Shown one piece after another: positions 1 through 4,789 of a stretch of 8,707 nt of DNA. The position numbers were made by a program, and so were the translations under genes. The DNA is from Acidimicrobiaceae bacterium. GTDB taxonomy: Bacteria; Actinomycetota; Acidimicrobiia; Acidimicrobiales; RAAP-2. The notes under the pieces were generated by a model that did no database searches, was not told the origin of the DNA, and saw only the letters and a program-made list of their open reading frames with translations. Numbering within the stretch: the stretch's first letter is position 1; each line of letters begins with the position of its first letter. The stretch covers positions 1 to 8,707 of the forward strand of contig PMFY01000064.1 in assembly GCA_003157945.1 (NCBI GenBank), written 5' to 3'.

Positions 1-94
1 CGGCGTCGACCGGGTGTTCGTCCGACCGTGGCGGAGGACGTCGGACGCACTGGAGTCCATCGGCCGGTTCGCGGACGAGTTCCTGGCCCCGTGA
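1..94 (+). CDS. LLM-class (probable F420-dependent) oxidoreductase, C-terminal end only
   Basis: This is the last 30 codons of a gene that begins before the window; the reading frame starts at base 2 and stops with TGA at 92-94. The tail reads GVDRVFVRPW, followed by an arginine-rich stretch and then LESIGRFADEFLAP. A 'GVDRV.v.PW' strand followed by an amphipathic 'l..l.rFAdE' helix is the usual C-terminal ending of luciferase-like monooxygenases of the actinobacterial F420-dependent type, which use reduced F420 (or FMN) to reduce or oxidise small organic substrates in the cytosol. Only the extreme C-terminus is visible, so cofactor and substrate cannot be judged. The next gene is 235 bp away behind its own candidate promoter, so it is probably a separate transcript. 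Confidence 0.6.
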   Translation, partial: GVDRVFVRPWRRTSDALESIGRFADEFLAP

Positions 95-130
95 GGCCAC
101 GCGTCGACCAGGCCGCCAGGTGCCCGTCGG

Positions 131-176
131 CCTGACCGTCGGGTGCGGACCCGCCTGACCGCCGGGTGCGGACCCG
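131..176. repeat. 23-bp tandem duplication, two units
   Basis: Two adjacent 23-bp units (131-153 and 154-176) differ at a single base: CCTGACCGTCGGG against CCTGACCGCCGGG, followed in both by TGCGGACCCG. Each unit holds a small stem-loop CGGGT-GCGG-ACCCG (140-153 and 163-176). The array lies in the intergenic region just after the LLM oxidoreductase and could act as tandem weak hairpins at the 3' end of its mRNA. A replication-slippage duplication with no function is equally possible. Confidence 0.75.
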
Positions 177-214
177 CCGGATCCGTGGGTGCACGACCTT
201 CGGAGCCGGTCCCG

Positions 215-220
215 TAAACT
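215..220 (+). promoter_or_regulatory. Candidate -10 box (TAAACT) for the transporter-synthetase pair
   Basis: TAAACT fits the actinobacterial -10 pattern TANNNT and stands out as an AT-rich spot in a GC-rich intergenic region. No convincing -35 hexamer is seen 17-18 bp upstream. If used, transcription would start near 227 and leave a leader of about 100 nt before the GTG at 330, which would contain the 17-bp tandem repeat. Confidence 0.4.
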
Positions 221-280
221 GGGGTAGCCGGGCGTACAGGGGGAAGGGTCGGGACGGTGGTCCCTACTGACGGGGCCTCC

Positions 281-314
281 GGCGAAGAGCGGCAGCAGGC
301 GAAGAGCGGTAGCA
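281..314. repeat. 17-bp tandem duplication next to the ribosome binding site
   Basis: Two adjacent units, GGCGAAGAGCGGCAGCA (281-297) and GGCGAAGAGCGGTAGCA (298-314), differ at one base. The second unit ends three bases before the AGGGGAGG ribosome binding site (317-324) of the transporter gene. The repeat would lie in the 5' leader of the transporter mRNA. No role is known to me; it may be a slippage product. Confidence 0.75.
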
Positions 315-329
315 GTAGGGGAGGCGCAC

Positions 330-1259
330 GTGGTCTACGTCCTGGCCCTGGCGGCGGCGCTGGCCAACGCGGTGACGAGCATCCTGCAGCGCATGGGAGT
401 CGAGGACGCCCCCGAGGATGCCACGCTGCGCCTGAGTCTGATGACCCACGCCCTCCGTCGCGGGGTCTGGCTGATCGGGTTCGCGGTGATGGTGGGATCG
501 TTCCTGTGCCAGGCGGTGGCACTGCACCTCGGTGATCTCAGCCAGGTCCAGCCCATCCTCACCACGGAGCTCCTCCTCCTGGTCCTGATCCTGGCCACGT
601 GGTTCCGCTTCCGCATCACCTCCCGGGAGTGGTTGGGGGCGTTCGCCGCCGCCGGCGGACTCGCCGGTTTCCTGATCGCCGCCCAGCCGACAGCCGGCGC
701 ATCGGCGCCCACCAACCTGAGCTGGCTGATCGCCGGCTCGATCTGCGGCGCCGTGGTGGTGGTCACCGTGCTCCTCGCGCTCCGGGGCCCGCGCTGGTGG
801 CGGGCCGCCATGTTCGGCGCCGCCGGAGCCGTCGGCTTCGCCTTCACGGCCGCCCTGATCAAGTCGGTCGGCGACGTGGTGGCCGGCGACTGGACCCAGA
901 TGTTCGAGCACTGGCAGACCTATGCCCTCGCCGCCTGTGGTCTGGCCTCGGTGTTCCTGGCCCAGAACGCATTCCACGCCGGTCCGATCGCCGCCTCGCA
1001 GACGGCGCTGGTCATGGTCGACCCCCTGGCCAGCCTGGCCATCGGCATCGGGCTCTTCGGCGACAACCTGCGGACCGCCGGCGCCTACGGCCCGCTCGAG
1101 GCCATCTCGTTGCTGATCATGTTCGCCGGAGCCGTCTCCCTGGCCCATTCACCACTCATCTCGGGCCTGCGGGGCGAGGACGACCGGTTCGCCGAACTCC
1201 TCTCCACCCGGTCGCGCTCCGAGCGCCTGGCCGCGCACGTCCAGGCCGAGGTGCACTAG
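330..1259 (+). CDS. DMT-superfamily (EamA/NIPA-like) membrane transporter
   Basis: The 309-residue product is very hydrophobic, with about nine to ten predicted membrane helices (roughly residues 1-19, 46-66, 73-93, 100-118, 130-150, 157-177, 195-215, 220-242, 250-275). The first helix carries the NAVTSILQRMG segment, and the loop HLGDLSQVQPILTTELLLL is typical of the drug/metabolite transporter fold, including the NIPA-like branch. A charged cytoplasmic tail (about residues 280-309) ends the protein. The GTG at 330 is preceded by AGGGGAGG at 317-324 with 5-bp spacing, which fixes the start. The acyl-CoA synthetase gene follows after 26 bp, so the two are probably one transcript. Cargo cannot be read from the sequence; the neighbour suggests export or import of a carboxylic acid or related metabolite, but this is inference, and Mg2+ transport as in NIPA proteins is an alternative. 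Confidence 0.8.
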   Translation: MVYVLALAAALANAVTSILQRMGVEDAPEDATLRLSLMTHALRRGVWLIGFAVMVGSFLCQAVALHLGDLSQVQPILTTELLLLVLILATWFRFRITSREWLGAFAAAGGLAGFLIAAQPTAGASAPTNLSWLIAGSICGAVVVVTVLLALRGPRWWRAAMFGAAGAVGFAFTAALIKSVGDVVAGDWTQMFEHWQTYALAACGLASVFLAQNAFHAGPIAASQTALVMVDPLASLAIGIGLFGDNLRTAGAYGPLEAISLLIMFAGAVSLAHSPLISGLRGEDDRFAELLSTRSRSERLAAHVQAEVH

Positions 1260-1285
1260 GTGCACGAGGAGAGGTGGGGGGCCAC

Positions 1286-2743
1286 GTGAACGTCGGACAT
1301 CTGACCGATCCCGCGCTGTTGGCCGTCCCCGACCGGACGGCCCTCGTCGCCGGGCCGGAGGCCACCACCTACCGGGAGCTGGAGTCGCTCGTCCGGCGCG
1401 TCGGGTCGGCGCTGGCTCGTGCGGGGGTGGGTCGCGGGGACACCGTCGCCCTGGTGGACGTGGCGGGCGCGCTGCCGGTGGCCACCATCCTGGCTGCGGC
1501 CCGGCTGGGGGCGGCGACGGCCCAGATGAACGCCTACCTGACCGCCGGCGAGCTCCGACAGCTCGTCGGACTCGTCGGGGCGCGGGTGGGGGTGGCGGGC
1601 GCACCGTTCGCCGAGCGCCTGGGAGCGGCGGTCGACGGTCCGGTGCTGGGCTGGTCCGACGTGGTCGACGCCGAGGAGTGGGCAACTCCGTCGGTCGGCG
1701 AGCGCGAGGACACCGCCCTCGTGCTGTTCACCAGCGGCACGACCGGACTGCCCAAGCCCGTGGCCATCAGCCACGGCGTGGTGGCCGACCGGCTGGCCTA
1801 CTGGACCAAGCCCATCGATCCGACCGCGGAACAGGCGGTGGACATGATGTCCGCGCCCATCTTCCACATCGGGGGCACTCTCGGCCTGTTCGTCTCCCTG
1901 CACCAGGGCAAGGAGCTGGTCCTGCTGCCGAAATTCGACGCCGGGGCCTGGCTCGAGCTGGTGGAGCGGCACCGGGTGCGCCAGACCTTCGTGGTGCCGA
2001 CGATGCTGCTCCGGATCCTCGACCACCCGAGGTTCGCCGACACCGACCTCAGTTCGCTGCGGTCGTTGAGCTACGGCGCGGCCCCGGCGTCGGCCGACCT
2101 CATCCGCCGGGCCATGGCCGAGCTGCCCGGGGTCGACTTCGCCAACACGTTCGGGCAGACCGAGACACTGGGCGCCTACGCCTCGCTGACGCCCGACGAC
2201 CACCGGCGGGGTGACCGGTTCGGCTCGGTGGGACGACCCCTCGCCGGCGTCGAGCTGCGCATCGTGGACCCGATCTCCGGTGCCCCTGTCGTCCCCGGCG
2301 AACCCGGCGAGTTCTGGGTGCGCGCCGCCCAGAACACGACTGCGGACTGGTTGGCGACCGGGGACACCGGGTGGCAGGACGAGGAGGGCTTCCTGTTCCT
2401 GTCCGGCCGACTGTCCGACGTGATCAACCGCGGTGGCGAGAAGCTCGGGCCGACCGAGGTGGAGGACGCGCTACGCGCCCATCCCGCCGTGCGCGACGCC
2501 GCGGTCGTCGGGGTGCCCGACGCCGAGCTCGGGGAGCGGGTGGGGGCGGTGGTCGTCGTCACGGGGTCCGTCTCGGCCGACGAGCTCGCCGTCCACTGCG
2601 CGACGCGGCTGGCGTCCTTCAAGGTGCCCGAGTACATCGGATTCGCCGACGAGCTGCCGGTCACCGTCCTGGGCAAGCTCGACCGACGGTCGCTGCCCGA
2701 CCTGCTCCCGGACGTCCGGGTGGGGGCGCGTCCGTCCACCTGA
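1286..2743 (+). CDS. Class I adenylate-forming acyl-CoA synthetase (AMP-binding)
   Basis: This 485-residue enzyme should activate a carboxylic acid with ATP and CoA, through an acyl-adenylate, to an acyl-CoA. The family motifs appear in order: the phosphate-binding loop LFTSGTTGLPKP (147-158), the adenine-binding FGQTE (289-293), the ribose-contacting TGD (358-360), the hinge GRLSDVINRGGEK (374-386), and the C-terminal GKLDRR with the adenylation lysine K464. It is at the short end of the family, whose members usually have 500-550 residues, but no core motif is missing. GTG 1286 is chosen because GAGGTGG (1271-1277) sits 8 bp upstream; an in-frame GTG at 1274 is possible but poorly spaced. 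It follows the transporter by 26 bp. Chain length or ring preference of the substrate cannot be told; the downstream beta-oxidation-like genes suggest it feeds them. Confidence 0.92.
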   Translation: MNVGHLTDPALLAVPDRTALVAGPEATTYRELESLVRRVGSALARAGVGRGDTVALVDVAGALPVATILAAARLGAATAQMNAYLTAGELRQLVGLVGARVGVAGAPFAERLGAAVDGPVLGWSDVVDAEEWATPSVGEREDTALVLFTSGTTGLPKPVAISHGVVADRLAYWTKPIDPTAEQAVDMMSAPIFHIGGTLGLFVSLHQGKELVLLPKFDAGAWLELVERHRVRQTFVVPTMLLRILDHPRFADTDLSSLRSLSYGAAPASADLIRRAMAELPGVDFANTFGQTETLGAYASLTPDDHRRGDRFGSVGRPLAGVELRIVDPISGAPVVPGEPGEFWVRAAQNTTADWLATGDTGWQDEEGFLFLSGRLSDVINRGGEKLGPTEVEDALRAHPAVRDAAVVGVPDAELGERVGAVVVVTGSVSADELAVHCATRLASFKVPEYIGFADELPVTVLGKLDRRSLPDLLPDVRVGARPST

Positions 2744-2766
2744 CCGTCTGACCGGGGATAGTCGAC

Positions 2767-2786
2767 CCGGCCCGCGTCCGGGCCGG
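2767..2786. terminator. GC-only hairpin after the acyl-CoA synthetase gene
   Basis: CCGGCCCG (2767-2774), a 4-nt loop CGTC and CGGGCCGG (2779-2786) form a perfect 8-bp stem 23 bp after the synthetase stop. There is no T-run, so this would be a terminator of the U-tract-less kind often proposed in high-GC actinobacteria. It also overlaps the place where a -35 box would lie for the promoter at 2792, so it may instead affect initiation. Confidence 0.45.
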
Positions 2787-2791
2787 CGCGC

Positions 2792-2797
2792 TAGTCT
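2792..2797 (+). promoter_or_regulatory. Candidate -10 box (TAGTCT) for the HadA-like/crotonase pair
   Basis: TAGTCT within GCGCTAGTCTCCC fits TANNNT and is the only such box in the 103-bp gap. The predicted start of transcription is near 2804, directly before the 16-bp palindrome at 2807-2822. No recognisable -35 element is present; that region is occupied by the hairpin at 2767-2786. Confidence 0.45.
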
Positions 2798-2806
2798 CCC
2801 GGGCGT

Positions 2807-2822
2807 CCACCCTCGAGGGTGG
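2807..2822. promoter_or_regulatory. Perfect 16-bp palindrome, possible operator
   Basis: CCACCCTCGAGGGTGG is identical to its reverse complement over all 16 bp. It lies about 10 bp after the candidate -10 box and 12 bp before the GGAGGAA ribosome binding site (2834-2840). As DNA it could bind a dimeric repressor such as a TetR or GntR protein; as RNA it could fold as CCACCC-UCGA-GGGUGG near the 5' end of the mRNA. No regulator gene is in the window, so the ligand is unknown. Confidence 0.45.
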
Positions 2823-2846
2823 CCGACGACATCGGAGGAACTGCAG

Positions 2847-3344
2847 GTGACCGACGACGACCTGAGCACCATCATCGGCACGCCCACGAGCACCACGGTC
2901 GTGACCGTGGAACGCGGCCAGCTGGCGGAGTTCGCCGCCGCGGTCAAGGACTCCAGCCCCGAGTACCGCGACCCACGCGCCGCCGCCGCCGTGGGGCTGG
3001 CCGGGATCCCGGCTCCCCCGACCTACCCGTTCGTGATGGGGAACTTCGGTGCCTTCCCCGAGCTCCAGCCCGACGACGCGCCGAAGGGCAACCCGATGGG
3101 AGCGGTCCTCGGGCCGCTCATGGCCAAGGGCGGCCTCATCCTCCACGGCGAACAGGAGTTCACCTACCACCGGCCCGTCTACGCCGGCGACGTGCTGGAG
3201 GGCCGGGGCACGGTGGTGGACGCGTACCGCAAGGAGTCCAAGGGCAAGGTGATGACCTTCGTCGTGGTCGAGACGGCGTGGAGCGACCAGGCGACGGGCG
3301 AACCGGTGTGCACGTCGCGGATGAACATCATCCACCGCATCTGA
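2847..3344 (+). CDS. HadA-like MaoC N-terminal-type dehydratase/hydratase subunit
   Basis: The 165-residue product matches the FAS1-like/MaoC N-type hot-dog domain, the size and layout of mycobacterial HadA (158 aa). Visible markers are the early segment TVERGQLAEFAAAVKDSSPEYRD (first part, about residues 20-35), the GIPAPPTYPFVMGN segment (about 53-66), and the LHGEQEFTYHRPVYAGDVL stretch (about 95-113), the usual hot-dog strand with 'HGEQ.f.y.rPv.aGD'. Such subunits generally lack the Asp/His pair and pair with a catalytic MaoC subunit to hydrate 2-enoyl-CoA or dehydrate 3-hydroxyacyl thioesters. The natural partner here is the HadB-like protein encoded at 7304, about 4 kb away. GTG 2847 has an excellent GGAGGAA site 6 bp upstream. 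The stop overlaps the start of the crotonase gene by one base, indicating translational coupling. Confidence 0.85.
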   Translation: MTDDDLSTIIGTPTSTTVVTVERGQLAEFAAAVKDSSPEYRDPRAAAAVGLAGIPAPPTYPFVMGNFGAFPELQPDDAPKGNPMGAVLGPLMAKGGLILHGEQEFTYHRPVYAGDVLEGRGTVVDAYRKESKGKVMTFVVVETAWSDQATGEPVCTSRMNIIHRI

Positions 3345-4180
3345 TGGCCGCACCCGAGGTGTCGCCCGCCGACGCCGCCGTGCTGCGGCGGGTGGAGGAC
3401 GGTGTGGCCTGGATCACCCTGAACCGGCCGGAGGCCGGCAACGCCCTGACCGCCGCCATGCGGGACCAGGTGGTGGCGTGGCTGGAGGAGGCCTCGGCCG
3501 ACCTCGGCGTCCGGGTCGTCGTGCTGACCGGGAGCGGGGAGAAGGGCTTCTGCACCGGCGCCGACCTGCGGTCGTCGGGCCCCGCGCTCCCCCGTCCGGA
3601 GGGCGCTCCCGACCGCGCCGTCGGCGATGCCGCCCGCCTCATCCGTACCGGATGGCAGCGCCTGGTGGCCGCCGTGCTCGACTGCGAGAAGCCGGTGATC
3701 GCCGCCGTCAACGCCACCGCCGCCGGAGGTGGGATGCACCTGGCGCTCGCCTGCGACCTGGTGCTGGCCGCCGAGGAGGCCAAGTTCATCGAGGTCTTCG
3801 TCCGGCGGGGGATCGCCCCCGACGCCGGGGGTGCCTACCTCCTGGCCCGGCTCATCGGGCCGCAGAAGGCCAAGGAGCTGTTCTTCTTCGGGGACGACGT
3901 GCCCGCCCGGGAGGCCGAGCGCCTCGGACTCGTCAACAAGGTGGTCCCACGCGCCGAGCTCGAGACCGAGGTGACGGCGTGGGCGGCGCGCCTGGCGGCC
4001 GCCCCGACCAAGGCCATCGGCGTGGCCAAGTACCTGACCAACCGGGCACTCGACACCGACCGGGCCACGGCCCTGTGGGATGAGGCCGTGGGCCAGGAGC
4101 TGGTGACGGGCACCGAGGACTGCCGCGAGGGCCTGACCGCCTTCGCCGAGCGGCGGCCGCCGGTGTTCCGGGGCTGGTAG
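3344..4180 (+). CDS. Crotonase-fold (enoyl-CoA hydratase/isomerase family) protein
   Basis: The 278-residue protein has the full crotonase core: WITLNRPEAGNAL near the start, the first oxyanion-hole segment FCTGADL, the second oxyanion-hole glycines AAGGGMH (126-132), and GIAPDAGGAYLLARLIG (156-172). Aligned by eye to rat mitochondrial enoyl-CoA hydratase, the two catalytic glutamates (E144 and E164) fall on His132 and Phe152, so ordinary hydration by that mechanism is unlikely. Asp160 in the PDAGG motif is shared with PaaG-type ring-oxepin isomerases and some delta3-delta2 enoyl-CoA isomerases. The best call is therefore an isomerase or other crotonase-type reaction on an acyl-CoA in the cytosol. 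The ATG at 3344 overlaps the previous stop (TGATG), so the two genes are coupled. Confidence 0.9.
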   Translation: MAAPEVSPADAAVLRRVEDGVAWITLNRPEAGNALTAAMRDQVVAWLEEASADLGVRVVVLTGSGEKGFCTGADLRSSGPALPRPEGAPDRAVGDAARLIRTGWQRLVAAVLDCEKPVIAAVNATAAGGGMHLALACDLVLAAEEAKFIEVFVRRGIAPDAGGAYLLARLIGPQKAKELFFFGDDVPAREAERLGLVNKVVPRAELETEVTAWAARLAAAPTKAIGVAKYLTNRALDTDRATALWDEAVGQELVTGTEDCREGLTAFAERRPPVFRGW

Positions 4181-4194
4181 GCCGGCCGCCGGCC
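4180..4194. terminator. Short GC hairpin at the crotonase stop codon
   Basis: GGCCGG (4180-4185), loop CCG and CCGGCC (4189-4194) form a perfect 6-bp stem beginning on the last base of the TAG stop. It has no T-run. A further possible 7-bp pairing, GACGGCC (4213-4219) with GGCCGTC (4239-4245), follows. Together they may end the HadA-like/crotonase transcript before the next promoter; in DNA this GC-rich, chance stems of this size are common. Confidence 0.3.
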
Positions 4195-4260
4195 GGGCCG
4201 TTCCCCGATCCGGACGGCCGGAGGGGTGGCCCGCCCGGGGCCGTCGCGGCGGCCGTCGGC

Positions 4261-4280
4261 AACTGGAACGGGTTCTGTTT
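4261..4280. promoter_or_regulatory. KstR-like operator (inverted repeat GAAC-GG-GTTC)
   Basis: AACTGGAACGGGTTCTGTTT contains the inverted repeat GAAC-N2-GTTC with AA and TT flanks. It matches the published mycobacterial KstR consensus TnnAACnnGTTnnA (positions 4264-4277) at seven of the eight defined bases; the last A is G here. KstR is a TetR-family repressor of sterol catabolism genes, released by steroid-CoA intermediates. The site lies 35-54 bp before the DoxX-like start and overlaps the expected -35 region of the promoter at 4297, so binding would block transcription. A different TetR regulator with a similar site is possible; no kstR gene is in the window. Confidence 0.6.
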
Positions 4281-4296
4281 CCCGACGTCGAGATGC

Positions 4297-4302
4297 TAGA
4301 AC
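4297..4302 (+). promoter_or_regulatory. Candidate -10 box (TAGAAC) for the DoxX-dehydrogenase operon
   Basis: TAGAAC within GATGCTAGAACTGC resembles a TANNNT -10 box except for the last base. A start of transcription about 7 bp downstream would fall near 4309, giving almost no leader before the ATG at 4315 and placing an in-frame GTG at the 5' end itself. With a 17-bp spacer the -35 region would be 4274-4279, inside the KstR-like operator. Confidence 0.4.
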
Positions 4303-4314
4303 TGCGAGGTGCAC

Positions 4315-4785
4315 ATGATCGGTGAAACCCACCTCCTGCCCGCGTCCACGTACGCCGACTGGATGGCCGTGCTGCGCATCGGCCTCGGCCTCTGGTGGAT
4401 CAAGAGCTTCGCCCACAAGGACCTCGGGGGATGGCTCAAGCGGGGGTCCGGCATCGAGTGGGGTGGCTCCGTCGCCGAGAAGCACAAGTGGGGCTTCGTC
4501 AAGACCGGCTTCGACAAGGTCGTGCGGCCCCACCCGATCCCGATGGCGTACATCGTGGTGTTCTCGGAGCTGGCCCTCGGGCTCGGCCTGGTTCTCGGCT
4601 TCCTGACCCCGATCGCCCTGGTCTGCAGCATCCTCCTCAACCTCCTCTACTTCGTGCTGATGATCAGCGACTGGGCCGAGCAGGGTCAGAACCTGATGAT
4701 GATCCTGGCCGCCGTCGTGGCGCTGTTCACCGAGTCCTGGCTGGTCTTCTCGATCGACCACCTGCTGCACCTCTTCGGGGCCTGA
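4315..4785 (+). CDS. DoxX-like (DoxD/TQO small-subunit type) integral membrane protein
   Basis: The 156-residue protein shows four likely membrane helices at about residues 14-32, 77-97, 99-118 and 126-147, with a basic, polar loop at 33-75. Features typical of the DoxX family are the first-helix pattern LRIGLGLWWIKSF, a central glutamate in FSELALGLGLVLGF, and WAEQGQNLMM before the last helix. DoxX/DoxD proteins are membrane parts of quinone-linked or thiol-redox oxidoreductases; in M. tuberculosis DoxX associates with SodA and SseA. The exact role of this copy is unknown. ATG 4315 is preferred for its GAGG (4306-4309) 5 bp upstream; an in-frame GTG at 4309 is the alternative if the mRNA is leaderless. 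The dehydrogenase gene begins 4 bp after the stop, so both are one operon. Confidence 0.8.
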   Translation: MIGETHLLPASTYADWMAVLRIGLGLWWIKSFAHKDLGGWLKRGSGIEWGGSVAEKHKWGFVKTGFDKVVRPHPIPMAYIVVFSELALGLGLVLGFLTPIALVCSILLNLLYFVLMISDWAEQGQNLMMILAAVVALFTESWLVFSIDHLLHLFGA

Positions 4786-4789
4786 GCCG

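Noticed and set aside
131..176. Tandem units as a CRISPR array
   Set aside because: Only two directly adjacent units with no spacer between them and no cas genes.
264..1148. 294-codon minus-strand open frame opposite the DMT transporter
   Set aside because: No recognisable domain, composition of a shadow frame, and the plus-strand frame has clear membrane helices and a ribosome binding site.
599..1285. Long in-frame N-terminal extension of the acyl-CoA synthetase starting at 599
   Set aside because: The extra residues are arginine-rich shadow sequence over the transporter gene; family homology begins just after GTG 1286, which has its own ribosome binding site.
2819..3343. Upstream in-frame extension of the crotonase gene starting at 2819
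   Set aside because: The extension is out-of-frame reading of the HadA-like gene; ATG 3344 overlaps the previous stop and begins the conserved crotonase domain.
4239..4314. Riboswitch or tRNA in the gap before the DoxX-like gene
   Set aside because: No conserved riboswitch core or cloverleaf can be seen; the region is explained by a hairpin, the inverted repeat and the -10 box.
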